This document shows positions 12,210 through 24,139 of a stretch of 60,000 nt of DNA, piece by piece; positions within the stretch are counted from its first letter, which is position 1, and each line of letters begins with the position of its first letter. The stretch spans positions 6,301,001 through 6,361,000 of the forward strand of contig NC_088299.1 in the NCBI RefSeq assembly GCF_032854445.1. Direction: 5' to 3'. Source of the stretch: Liolophura sinensis (taxonomy: Eukaryota; Mollusca; Polyplacophora; Chitonida; Chitonidae). The notes beneath the pieces are model-generated. The model did no database searches. It had not been told where the DNA came from and worked only from the letters and a program-made list of their open reading frames with translations. The translations under genes and the position numbers were made by a program.

Positions 12210-13285
12210 AAATGAGTTTCATACCTTGTGAACGTACACCATAGGTTTTGGCCCTACTAACAACTACCGAAGAGCACATAGATATCTTCCAGTTGAGCAG
12301 AGAAGCTGGAGCTGGGCTCGGTGTGGCAAATGACCAGCTAAAGAAAAGACAGGAAATGATGTAATCTTAGTTGTTTCGGGAACATTTTGTTCTGACGCTC
12401 TTCGTAACTCGATAGGTCAGATGAGCTTTTAGTCAGGAATTCTTTCGAAGTAATGCATACACCATGTTAGAGAAACCGGAAGTACAACGTTGCGTCACTC
12501 GTACTCCACATTTATGACGTCAACGGAAACAGATATGTTTTTTTGGGGGTAGGGGAATAAATTCGCCCCTCCTCAGTGGTTAACTATGATAATACTTTTC
12601 ATTTTCTCAATTTGCACGATTTTGCTATCTTTGCATTATCTCGGTGGTTATAGATCACCACGTATAGCGGGAGGGCGCCAGGGGCCTCCTTCACAAAACT
12701 AAACTTAGAAAACTAACTCAGAAAGCCGGCTAGAAGTTTTTCCTAACTCGTTTAACAAAGAAAATATTTGGCTATCGACTTAAGCTTTTTGTCGTAGATT
12801 TAGAAAGGTACCGTAACCAAAAAAGCTTAGTCACATCCGATGGTTGGTAGGAGGAAAACAGTACGGGATCAGAAATGTTATAAGTCCGAGGCCATTTATT
12901 GATTGGAGAAAATCAGGAACAAATCCTCTTCTACCAGTAAATGAAGATCTTTTCAAGACTTACTAACCACAAAAACTCACTCGTTGTTGTTGTTTCGCTT
13001 CGACCATCTGTTTTGAGAGTTATCCCAATTTGTTTTCAAACAATATCAAAAACGAAACTGAAGAAAAAGTTATCTTCTGTTTGCATTGTTCATACATGTA
13101 CATAGTTATTTAATTCATCGAATTCTGTCATTGTTCTTCTCTAACACGCTCACCGCTAGACCACGTTAGTCTCCAAATTAAACACATAAATAAATCTTCG
13201 CTGTTGTACAATGGGATACAGTTTCTGGAGTTAAATAGATGACGTTTATATTTGGTACAAACATGCATGGTCCTAGTTACAACAA
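12210..13285. other. Gene-free interval between two arrays
   Basis: No exon, SINE or repeat was recognised here. Confidence 0.45.
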
Positions 13286-13289
13286 TGAG

Positions 13290-14520
13290 TAGTTATACAC
13301 AAATAAGTAAGTCAAATGTTTACAGAAACGACAGTAGACTTAGTGACAAAGTTACTCAATCATCCCAATGCATCCTCTGGGTAATACAGACACGGATAAA
13401 GTCACATGCTACACAGTATCTATACCAAGGTTACAGAAAAGACAGTAGACATTGTGACAAAATTACTAAATCATTCCAATGCCTGTTTTGTGTAATACTT
13501 CATTTATTTATTTATTTGATTGGGGTTTTACGCCGCCCTGAAGAATATTTCACTTATACGACGGCGGCCAGCAATATGGTGGGTGGAAACCGGGCAGAGC
13601 TCGTGGGAAATCCACGACCATCCGCAGATTGCTGTACGGCCGGAGAGAAAAACCAGCATGAACTGGATTTGAACTCACAGCGGTCGCACTGGTGAGAGGC
13701 TCCTGGGTCATCACGCTGCCCTAGCGTGCTAACCAACTGAGCCACGGAGGCCCCCTTGTGTAACACAGACAGGGATGGTCACATGCAGAGAGTGTCTTTT
13801 GTGACAAAATTACTAAATCATTCCAATGCATCCTCTGGGTAATACAGACATGGATAAAGTCACACGCTACACAGTGTCTATACCAGGCTTACAGAACGAC
13901 ACCACACTTTGTGACAAAATTACTAAATCATCCCAATGCGTGTTTTGTGTAATACAGACATGGATAAAGTCACATGTTACACAGTGTCTATACCAGGCTT
14001 ACAGAAACGACACCACACTTTGTGACAAAATTACTAAATCATTCCAATGCGTGTTTTGTGTAATACAGACATGGATAAAGTCACATGTTACACAGTGTCT
14101 ATACCAGGCTTACAGGAACGACACCACACTTTGTGACAAAATTACTAAATCATCCCAATGCGTGTTTTGTGTAATACAGACATGGATAAAGTCACATGTT
14201 ACACAGTGTCTATACCAGGCTTACAGGAACGACACCACACTTTGTGACAAAATTACTAAATCATCCCAATGCGTGTTTTGTGTAATACAGACATGGATAA
14301 AGTCACATGCTACACAGTGTCTATACCAGGCTTACAGAAACGACACCACACTTTGTGACAAAATTACTAAATCATCCCAATGCGTGTTTTGTGTAATACA
14401 GACACGGATAAAGTCACATGCTACACAGTGTCTATACCAAGCTTACAGAAACGACACCACACTTTGTGACAAAATTACTAAATCATTCCAATGCCTGTTT
14501 TGTGTAATACAGACAAAGAT
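13290..14520. repeat. 111-bp tandem array, nine units, interrupted by a SINE
   Basis: The unit runs acatggataaagtcacatg, ttacacagtgtctataccag, gcttacagaaacgacaccac and so on to tgtgtaatacag. The marker CCAATGC occurs nine times. The unit is a multiple of three and has no stop in one frame, so 13826-14557 stays open for 243 codons with a 37-residue repeat. Between-unit changes are a mix of silent and replacement changes, and no start context or splice signal was seen. The open frame is probably incidental. Confidence 0.93.
13498..13755 (-). mobile_element. Full-length S1 SINE inside the 111-bp array
   Basis: Read on the minus strand: a tRNA-like head with a box A match (TGGCTCAGTTGG) and box B match (AGTTCAAATCC), then the S1 body and an (AAAT)n tail. 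The array sequence ttgtgtaatac on the left is repeated as ttgtgtaacac on the right, an 11-base target duplication with one mismatch. The insertion therefore post-dates the array. Confidence 0.92.
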
Positions 14521-14715
14521 GGAACTGGCAAGACAATGGGGAAGAAACTTCACTTAGCCAAGATATCTTTGGAAGTATTTTACACATTCACAGCATGATG
14601 TTACAGATTTAAATCTTTCAAAAAGCCATTTGCAGTCAAAATCCTGACAAAATGATGTCAAAATAAAGCAAACAGCCGGCATTACCAAACACATATGAAT
14701 ATTCCATCTACAGTG

Positions 14716-17700
14716 CTACATGCGAGCTGAATTTATATACGAGCCCATTTCTATATCACGTGAGGTTAAAAGCACCAACAAGCAGAAAATGGAAGTCAAA
14801 GTTAGACTGAAAATAATCAAGAAGCAAACACGGTCAAATACACGGGAATGTTTCTTTCTATCTGTGTCCTTTCGCACGTCCAAATATGGCAGCTTCGTAT
14901 CTTCAAGGTCGCCTACATGTTTCTCCGCCTTCCTTTTGGTCACTTTTGGGTCTGACTTGGGAGGTATAGCTATATCCGGGACAGGTCCATTGTCAGAAGT
15001 AGGGGTGTTGGAAAATGACTTCGGGCTATGATACAGAAACAGGCTGATTCCGGTTAGCAATACCGCCAAAGTTCCCAGCAGGAAAACAAACAACATGTAC
15101 ACCGCTGTAACATAGAACATTGCCATAATAGTGAGAAATTTGTCAGAATTGTTTATATGATCAGTACTTCTGATCATGATAAATCTAATGATATTGTGAA
15201 ACCATAAAAAAGACCCCAAAATATGGAACCGCTGTATCTCTGACAGTTTTCCTATCTACTTTACATTAGTATTTTATTGCTTTTTCCACAGAGCAGCAAA
15301 TCTTCAGTTTGCGTTATAAGGTAAACCACTGAAACAATATCCGTTTTAGGCACCTAATTTTGCTGGAACCATAGCGGTGGGAGGAAACCCGGAGGAAACC
15401 CACGATAATCCGCAAGTTGCTGCAGACCTTCCCACGTGTGACCACAGAGGAAGCCAGCTGGAGCTGGACCTATAATTGTTTCTAAAATATCCTGTGACTG
15501 AGCCACGAAGCGTCGTGTAAAGGCACAAATGCTTTTGACTATTTGCGTATGCAGCAATGGCTGAGTAAGATCGGGTTTTAATCAGAATTTGCATGACGCC
15601 CCAATCTCGTAGAATCTCGTCTATATCGCATTACCGACATGGCGTCCCACGCAGAGCCTATTAGCGGGCCTAATAAGAAGTTCTGAATAATAAAGTTGAC
15701 GTCATTTAACTATGATTGGCCTTTCTTCCCCTCACTGAACCGTCCGCTGCAAATCAGATAACACGAGAAAAACAGGCGATCTTGGTACTTCTTGGTTTGG
15801 CGCCTATATTAACACAAGTCGAGTGGCTTCAGCATAGTGATACACTGAGGCAAAATTATGAGTATATATAATTATTTATTTATTTATTTATTTGATTGGT
15901 GTTTTACGCCGTCCTGAAGAATATTTCACTTATACGACGGCGGCCAGCATTATGGTGGGAGAAGAGGGGAAACCCACGACCATCCGCAGGTTGCTGGTAG
16001 AACTTCCCACGTACGGCCGGAGAGGAAGCCAACATGAGCTGGACTTGAACTCACAGCGACTGCATTGGTGAGAGGGTTCTGGGTCATTACGCTGCGCTAG
16101 CGTGCTAACCAACTGAGCCACGGAGGCCCTATAAGGCCTATATGGGCACAAACATTGGCATTATAAACCGAGACACGGTTGTGTTATATTCTAATTATTC
16201 TGGACAGTGACGTTTAAACCTCTAGACATTAGGCAACAAAGAAAAAGTTGAAATGCATGCTATCACTTGGATAAAACATAAATAAACTGAACCAAGTAGG
16301 ATAGGATACTAATGTGGATTATTTACACAAAATCGGTGTGTTGAGGGAGGATTTGGGGAAAGACTCGTTGGTGACACTGAGGAAGACGGCGTATGACAGT
16401 AGGACGGTGATGGACAGGGACATCCTCTCCCCTGACTCCGAAGGGACCAGAAACACCAGATTACATAGGATCGACTCCGAGATGGCCGGTACCAGCATGC
16501 TTATCACGAAAAACGCCCGCCGTCGCGCAACAGTGATGTTGAACACTAGCGAGACAGAGCCTTCACCTGTCTGTTCGGAAGGTAGAGGCTGGCGGGCAGT
16601 TGTTGTGTTCAGAACCCTCCATTCGCCGCTTTTTTGGTAAAAGTCAAACTTGACGGGAACTGGCGATGGGACTAGTTTCACAGCGGTGTCGGGATACGTC
16701 CACGCCAGAAGTTCTATCGAGCATGTCTGGACGTCGAACGGATAGAACGTGACATCAATAGAACAGTGAGTCTCAAAGATTTTCGCCGGAGACCAGCGGA
16801 TTTGTCCGTCTGATTCAACTATGGCTTTAAATCCGGACTGGGTTAGATCTTGGGAGTCTTTGTAACTACAACAAAAGAACATACATTTTCGGTGATAACT
16901 GAGGCGAACATGCCAAGGGAAGAGAGCTTTCTCAAACTTTTTGGCTGATTTTTTGATGGTACATGTAAAACATCTAAAGGTGCTTGTTATTAGAAACATA
17001 AATACAGTTTTCCATAGCTAAGCTCTCCTGAAATTACCGTCACTCCAACTTACGTCAAAGAAATTCTTGCAAATAAGGCCCTACATCCTCACCGCTCCAA
17101 AACTATTATTCCATGAAAATCGTTTGATACACTTTAAAGAAGCTATGGTACAAAATATTACACTTAAAAAATATTACACTCAAAAACTTAAATCTATTCA
17201 TTGTATCAGAAAGTCTGTTGTCTGAGTGATGCTAGAATGTATTCTGTTAGTGCAGCAGATTATTCTGTTAAATATAGCACATATATTCCATTAATTCAAC
17301 ATGAAGATTCTATTAGACTTACAGAATTGTATGTTGAATATGACAGAATATTGTGTCATAATAACAGAGTACATTATAGCATCAGTCCGACAACTGACTT
17401 TCTGTTAAAATTAACAGATTAATTTTTGAGTGTATACCTTTCCTTATACAGACGAAGAAGACAAGCAAAAACTACCTCATGAGTATTCTGCATAAAGTTG
17501 ATCTAGTTTACACGTGATTGTTTACGTCAACTCGCTAGGAAGAAAGTCGTGGCCAAGTGGTTAAATGCGTTTGCCTTTCACTCACAATGACACATTAGGA
17601 AGGGATTCAGTCTTGGTCTTAGACAGGGGATTTATTAATTCCACTGTTTCCAGTGTCCGTTTGGTGACAGTGACCCGTTGACGATGTTCATATGACTGTT

Positions 17701-20700
17701 AACGCAGTCTAATGTTCTTTGAAAACTTTCATAAATACGGTATGTACATGTCTAGCTGTTCATTTCATTTGGGGAAGATCGTCAGTAGCTTGCCAAAGGT
17801 CGGTGGTTTACCCCAGCCATTCCGGTTCGCCAATCCATAAAACTGACTACTGTCGTATAATGGACAAATTCTTGAAAGGGTTTTTTTAAACGACGATCAA
17901 ATCAATAAATGCATGAATTCGAATATAGATCACAATGGATGGGACATAAACGACTGGGTAAAAGATGTCGCACATATGTGGTGGACTTGCCGTAGAACTG
18001 TTCTTCTACTATGCCAGTTTCCACGAGCGATGGTTTACAAACGGAAAACACGAAAACGTCTCACCGCAAGTCATTGTGTTTATCGGGATTTTTCCTGGTT
18101 TGTTGCATAACTGCTGCCAGTTTAAAAAAAAAGTTCGTAAGTCATATTTCTCGGTATCACATTTTCATAAAATAAATTACGTTGTCTCGGCTGTAGCATC
18201 CTGAGAGACGTTATTTACGATTAAATTTATGAAAAATCCTTTTAAGAAACTTTGTGAAAGTGAACCCTGCCTGTGGGATGAAAGATAACTCTAGATCCCA
18301 CGACGTTCCATGAGATTATCTTACCCATTAAGGATGACAATGTCAGGCCTCCAGAATGTCTTCGTGGCTATAGAGGAAAGGTTGCCGTATTTCGATTTAT
18401 CCCATATCAGCAACTGGTCACGCCATGACTGTTAATATTAAAGACGAATAAGGAAAACTGACAAATTATAGAATTATGGGTATATATTTGATTAATAAAC
18501 TGGCTTGCAACAGACAATCCACTGAAATGTATATCTGAAACTTGTGCGTATCTCTACATACTTTTCAACAGGATTTAATGAACTAAAACGTTACGGCGAG
18601 CTTCTAAATGTCATCCTCACAATAGCTGGATAAGGAATAATTCCCTGTTTGGCGTATTTCACAGGCAGATAGCATTTTATAGTAAAATGTGATAGTATTT
18701 TATACATTACATAACAGTGTTGAAAGCACATATGTCCTTCTATACATGTGAAACATATCGAAAAGGACAAACAGACAAATCAGACTCACAGGATATCGTT
18801 TAGTAGGTCTGAGCACCCTAAATATACACTCAAAAAATTAATCTGTTAATTTTAACAGAGAGTCTGTTGTCTGAGTAATGCTAGAATGCATTCTACTATT
18901 GCGACAGATTGTTCTGTTAAATATAACGCACTTATTTTATTCATTTCACATAAAGATTCTACTACACTAACAGAATATTATGGTGAATGTGGCACAGTAT
19001 TATGTTATAATAACAGGATACATTCTTACATCACTCCGACAAAAAACTTTCTGTTAAAATTAACACATTGATTTTTTGAGTGTATATGGTGTGCATACAT
19101 GCGTATCACGTTTTAAAATGTGAAAGCCGCTAAGTGGCTAAAATGGTTTATGATGAAAATCTGCACCCGATTATTTATATTTTAATAAGATTAACAGTTG
19201 TAAAGGTTACCACTAAATTTTAGAAAGTGATATCATATATTCTTGGCCACTCTTCTACAATCTGGACAAAGCTATTTGTCTAATGGCAAATATCGACAAA
19301 CTAGCAAATTATCATTTTGAACAGTACAGAAAAGCTGTAGGCCTACAACCTGAAGCTTATGTATTTCTCTGAAGGCTTCGTATCAGTCAGTATACCTTTC
19401 CTTTGCATTTTTTAGCAAAGTTTTCCAAAGACTCAAGTTTGATTCAACGTTACCCAAATGGACCAGGTCCATATAGGGGCTAGACAAGTCACATTATGGA
19501 GCCCGTAAACCAGCAGGACACCACAGGTAAACCAGCAGGACACCACATGTAAACCAGCAGGACACCATAGGTAAACCAGCAGAACACCACCGGTAAACCA
19601 GCAGGACACCACAGGTAAACCAGCGGCACAAATTGGAGAAACCATTGGAGAGCAGTCAAGATGGAGTAGCTCCCTCAGCTCTGTCATCCCCATGTCCTCC
19701 TTATCTAGTTGCGCGAGCAAAACAAAACCATTCGCCACCCAATGATACAAAGAGGGTCTCCCGGCTCGGGCATTCCATTCTAATGTCAAAGACATAGCCA
19801 ACTGAACCTCCATAGGAGGCAGACAGTCCCGGAAATCTGGCATTCTAGTGTATACCATATCCAGTTGAACCAGCAATACATAGCTAGTAGAGCCTCTACA
19901 GGAAGGAGAGAGTCTCCTTAGTCTGGCATTCTAATGCCCTCCCTATTCAGATGAGCAAGCAATACAAAATGGTCTCTATAGGAGAAAGAGACTCGACCAA
20001 CTCTCCCCAAAGTCGAACAAGGGTCTAGTATCTTCCCTATCTGGTTGAGCAAGCAAGGCATAGCCAGTACAGGATGGAGAAACCCCTCCAACATTGGCAT
20101 TCCGACATTCTCCGTATCCAGACATCATAATGGAAACGTTACGAAAACATCGTACTTGGCGTTGTCCCTAAAAATGTATCGCACACAACATTGTATACTC
20201 ACGCATGTAAACCATCCCGACGTCACGAAACGCTGATGTCTCTCATCCTGTGTCAAAAAAAAACAACAACAAAAAAACAAGAAGCAAATGTTAAAGGCTA
20301 AGGAAATGCATGAGTGCTGAGGTTAAGCTGAAAACACAAATGTTATTGTCAAGTACTGGTACATTCGTTTAATAAATCAACAACAAGAAAAAATAAATCA
20401 GCTAAAAATAGGAAAATTCTAGCAGGGCTCTGACGCACTATGAGGTAAACTTCTTGGCACTCACAGTGAATCTAATTTTTCACAGCAAATTTGTATGTTT
20501 CATTTCTTTTCCCTACATATCACAGGACGTGGGGAAGTCTGCTAGCACTCTGTGGGTGGTCGTGGGTTTAACCCCGGGCTCTGCCCAGTTTCCTCCCACC
20601 ATAATGCCAGCCGCCGTCGTACAAGTGAAATATTCTTGAGGAGGGCGTAAAACACCAATCAGATAAGTACATACCAAAGGATTATTTAAGGAATGAATCC

Positions 20701-23558
20701 CCTGATAGGTATTGTGCCTCTCAATGTCATGAGGCCTGGCCCCTTTGCATTGCTTTAATGCTATTTATGTTTCATGTGATGGTAACATAGCATTTTGAAT
20801 ATTTCTAGACAAGTGAAGTCTAATAAATTGCAGTTAACTTCACTGCAACCTTTGAAAGTAATTCTGCATAATCCATGATATAAGAACGCAAGATTTGCTA
20901 CTTTTTAAAAATTTACATGAACGGTTAGTACAAAACCCTAACTTAGGTAAATGGGCGAGAGGACATACTTCACCGGTAACGTGTGACCATTTGCCAGACA
21001 CCACACTCTAGTTTTACTCTCTATGCTGTACGCCTTTAATTATATTGTATTCCTGCATACAACGGGATTCTGCTGATGGATTAAACATCCTCGAGGTCTG
21101 ATCCGTTTGTATTGTTTTGATGTTATTGTATGATAAATGAAATGGCAACTCCGCATTTTGGGTGACATCTTATACGTTGCAGATAACATCACTGCATTAT
21201 TACTGATTTAATTCTGCTTAAATCATGGTGCTGGAGGCGAGTAATTTGCTACTACTTGAGCATTTGATTTAAACGTGTTTATGATTTAAACGTGTTTATT
21301 TTCCTTCACATATACACCGTAAGCCATAGGCCTATAGCGTGTAACATTCGTAGAAATATGTACATTATTTTTCTTGGGAAATAAAATATGTATATAATAT
21401 ATATGAGCATTTAAAGGAACAGTTAGTAAAAAAAACCTAATTGAGGTAAACTGACATGAGGCCGTATTTCACCGAGTTTCACGTGTTCATTTGCCGGATA
21501 TCACTCTGTGGTCAGTGCCCTAGTTTTATTTTCTGTGCTGCACGTCTTTAATTATATTAGAAATCTGCTAAGACGAGTGAAGGCAGAATTGTTCAAGGTT
21601 TGCGTACCAAGAATCAGCGCGCGTATTTGTAGCCCATCCTTTTGGCCTCAATCCATGTAAATATAGTATACGAATGACTCCAATTATTTCTCTTCATCAT
21701 CTTATTTTCACGAAATATTTTGTTTATCTTTTTTAATTTAGAAAGTCTGTGGCTCTCGGGTACACAATCGTCCCATATTTTCAATTTTGTTTGTGGGTAG
21801 CCTATAAAATACGGAGAGAGGTATGATTTCTATATATATGAAATATTCACGTAGTAACTAGTGCCTCTTTTTATTTACTCTGTTTGTAAAATATGTTTTC
21901 GTGTGTGTGCGTAGCCATAAACACATGCATCTACTAACTGTCATAGATTTATAAGTTTTGTCTGTAAATAAAATAATGTTTTTTTCCTCCTGTATGGTTT
22001 TTTGATTGTCCTGAATCTGTTTAGTTAAGAACAAGCTATTGTGCTGTGTGACCGAGGCTAATCTTCAGAAAATAAACCATAATAAAATAAAATGCCATAA
22101 CCCTGAGAATTGTCAGTAGAAAAGCCCTTTATACAGCCCCGATGAAGGGATCAAATTAACGTTCCGTTCTGTTCTCCAAAATATGTGTCCTTAAGACTTT
22201 GTATATAACTCGAGTATAAATATGGACGGGGTGTGCCAATCTCTGCCTCTCTGCATCATAAATGTGTCTAAATCAGGTCAGCACATAGGGGAAGTATATT
22301 CATCAAATAAATTTATCTTCACCTGATATCACGCTTCATACATATAATTTTCAGATTTCGTATTTGTATCTTACCAGTTGATGTATTATCCTCGGATAGA
22401 ACGTAACACTGACTGCGATGACGTCGTCCTTGTTGTAAACAGGCCTGTATTCTGGGTCATACGAGTTGTATAGATCAGTGAACAATGAACGAGTCATGTT
22501 AAAACTGCTTCCGGCACAGACTGGAACAGATTCCATCGAGGCTCATTAATCAAAGTTTCAATGAACATTGTGTACATTTTATCATTTTGTCCTTGATGTA
22601 AAATTTAGACCCCATGTTGTTTGTGTGGTATTTTCCAGATAATCCCACAATAATATGTGTTTGCAAAACACGGATATAAAAAAAAGACCAGAAAAAAACT
22701 ATAAGCTTTACTAGGCATTTACACAGCATGTCTAAGCCCAACCCGCTTTGTAGTTACTCCAACATATGAGAAATACACACTGGGTATACTGGGTAATCCA
22801 GGCCTGCTTAAAATGTCATTCTCAGACAACGAAATTTGCAAAAATGAAAGAAAATAAAGCCACAAAACAAAAATTAATCAGATCATGGCAATAGTAGAAA
22901 GAAAACACGTCAGAAAATATACCAGAATACATCAGTTTCATCCGCAAGGGGACAGGGCAGAACAAAGCATTGCACATAGCAAAGAAAGACCTAGATTTGA
23001 GCATACGACTCTGTGTTATTGATGCACTCACGATCTTATTCACTTTTCCCTTTGCCTTTAAAATTTTTAATTTTTTACATAATGAAAACACTAAAATTAA
23101 GTGTTTCTCTATCAAGACATCTTTTTAAGAAAAAACAAACTCTGAACTGATGTTGGTACAAACAGGTAATGGAAGACTAAAGCTATACCTTGTCCCGTAT
23201 TATGGCAACTCATCCTCAGAACAACTGATATTATCTTGAAACATGAATTATACTTTATCAGTTTACCCATTTATCAGAAAAGTTAGGAGTGAACAATGTA
23301 TATTACACAGCTTTGGGAATCGTATTACTTTAGACAGGAAAGGATCCCCATTCCTTATTTTTCTGACCTAAAATTGAATGTATCGTAAATAAATAGTCTA
23401 CAACCGCTGATTCTTAAAGGGCGAAACTCGAAGGAAATTCGAATGTATACGAATGTCTGTTTCAACACATAGATTGTAAGATAGTACAACCATTTTGATT
23501 CTCTGATTTCCTTACCTGTTAATATGGACAAATGAATTAGAAGGATGAGCGAAAGCAT
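14716..23558 (-). CDS. Nicotinic acetylcholine receptor-like (Cys-loop) channel subunit, non-alpha
   Basis: Six exons on the minus strand: 23516-23558 (signal peptide), 22375-22520, 20203-20247 (45 nt), 18325-18428, 16327-16865 and 14716-15104. All have GT/AG ends and matching phases, giving 421 residues. Order: signal peptide (MLSLILLIHLSILT); N-terminal ligand-binding strands (SLFTDLYNSYDPEYRPV); loop D region (DERHQRFVTSGWFTC); FWRPDIVILNG, the counterpart of VWLPDLVLYNN; the Cys-loop CSIDVTFYPFDVQTC at about 147-161; loop B (LAWTY); TM1 about 229-253 after RRR; TM2 about 258-278 (GERMSLSITVLLSYAVFLSV); TM3 about 294-318; a short cytoplasmic loop; TM4 near the C-terminus. Loop C lacks the vicinal Cys pair of alpha subunits, so it should be a structural/complementary subunit or have another ligand. 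It is a plasma-membrane pentamer subunit, and cation selectivity is the default for this branch. The 45-nt exon is a conserved nAChR feature. Homology is clear; ligand and partners are unknown. Confidence 0.9.
15365..15472 (-). mobile_element. S1 SINE fragment
   Basis: It carries the body only (gtgggaggaaacccggagga, cccacgataatccgca, cttcccacgtgtgacc). Head and tail are missing. It lies in the last intron of the channel gene. Confidence 0.75.
15873..16129 (-). mobile_element. Full-length S1 SINE
   Basis: On the minus strand it has the head gggcctccgtggctcagttg with box A, box B (AGTTCAAGTCC), the whole body and an (AAAT)n tail. It is in the last intron of the channel gene. Clear target duplications were not found. 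Confidence 0.9.
17175..17434. mobile_element. MITE with long terminal inverted repeats, copy 1
   Basis: The element begins TACACTCAAAAA and ends TTTTTGAGTGTA. The inner part is AT-rich with motifs such as ctgttaaaattaacag. The same element recurs at 18825. The terminal TA is compatible with a mariner-type TA target duplication. No transposase frame is present, so it is non-autonomous. It is in intron 4 of the channel gene. Confidence 0.82.
17545..17912 (+). mobile_element. S3-type SINE (Leu/Ser tRNA-like head, S1-like 3' end)
   Basis: The head agtcgtggccaagtggttaa resembles a box A, with a weak box B (gggattcagtc) about 50 bases on. A middle part (gacccgttgacgatgttcat, atgactgttaacgcagtcta) follows. 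The 3' part (ggtcggtggtttaccccagc ... actgtcgtataatgg ... atcaaatcaataaat) is a diverged version of the S1 3' module. The element is old. Confidence 0.6.
18825..19084. mobile_element. MITE with long terminal inverted repeats, copy 2
   Basis: The left end TACACTCAAAAAATTAATCT continuing to GTTAATTTTAACAG matches the inverted right end over about 34 positions with two or three differences. The internal sequence aligns along its length with the copy at 17175. It lies in intron 3 of the channel gene. Confidence 0.85.
19501..19630. repeat. 22-bp minisatellite, six copies
   Basis: The unit ggtaaaccagcaggacacca plus ca recurs six times with few changes. It is in intron 3 of the channel gene. Confidence 0.9.
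19640..20120. repeat. Old, degenerate tandem repeat (about 80-110 bp unit)
   Basis: Phrases such as tctggcattctaatg, ccagttgagcaagcaataca and tagccagtacaggatggaga recur four to five times in the same order with many changes. It adjoins the 45-nt channel exon at 20203. Open frames on the minus strand here come from the repeats. Confidence 0.65.
20527..20672 (+). mobile_element. S1 SINE, 5'-truncated
   Basis: S1 body (gtgggtggtcgtgggtttaa, cataatgccagccgccgtcg) through aacaccaatcagataag. The tail is short. Confidence 0.85.
20690..22370. other. Channel intron 2, no further gene seen
   Basis: AT-rich intron. Two diverged related blocks (gaacggttagtacaaaaccc near 20920 and gaacagttagtaaaaaaaac near 21418, each followed by a similar 100-base stretch) suggest an old duplication. 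Confidence 0.4.
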
Positions 23559-23706
23559 GTTGTCTTCTCGGCACACACAACAACGGCTGGTTGATACAGG
23601 GGGATTTGCCTTGTTGTCCTTTGTCACCCACGTAAAGCGAACGATTCAGAGACTGGATGTGAACGGTGCACTTTACATATGTAGTGTACCATTGTGGAAA
23701 GAGGAT

Positions 23707-23714
23707 TATAAATA
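23707..23714 (-). promoter_or_regulatory. Possible TATA box of the channel gene
   Basis: TATTTATA on the minus strand lies about 150 bases before the ATG at 23558. The leader between them contains short upstream ATGs. This is only a candidate. Confidence 0.3.
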
Positions 23715-23885
23715 TGCCTGAGGCCACTCCAACGTGCAGTCATCGGTTAACAGACGAACGGGACATAAAAGTCTACAGAATGAAGAGTAAAACCAGAGCA
23801 AAGATGACGGTGTGATAATTACCAAATGGTCACATGAAACAGGTGACACACGGCCCATTGACAATGTTAGGGTTTTCAGGTCTGT

Positions 23886-24136
23886 GTGATCGAGGTGGTT
23901 AGCATGTCAGCAATGCGCAGTAACTAGGAGCCTGTCACCAATGCGGTTGTATGAACTCCAGCTCATGCTGCCTTCCTCTCTTGTCGTTCGTGGGAAGGCC
24001 CCTTAGCAACCTGTAGATGGTCGTGTGTTTCCCCAGGGCCATGCCCGGTTTCCCCCCACCATAATGCTGGCCACCGTCGTATAAGTTGGATACTATTTAC
24101 AGCGTAAAATGCCAATAAAATCAAATAAATAAATAA
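23886..24136 (+). mobile_element. Full-length, diverged S1 SINE
   Basis: The head (gatcgaggtggttagcatgt, then tgtatgaactcc at box B) is followed by the full body and an (AAAT)n tail. It lies just upstream of the channel gene. Confidence 0.85.
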
Positions 24137-24139
24137 GTT

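Noticed and set aside
13685-13755. A tRNA gene (good A and B boxes on the minus strand)
   Set aside because: It continues into the S1 SINE body with a tail and target duplication, and the cloverleaf arms do not pair well. The same holds for 16050-16129, 28140-28209, 39020-39098 and 42930-42990.
19433-20100. Minus-strand ORFs of 147 and 60 codons in channel intron 3
   Set aside because: They translate degenerate and 22-bp tandem repeats. The true channel exons lie at 20203-20247 and 18325-18428.
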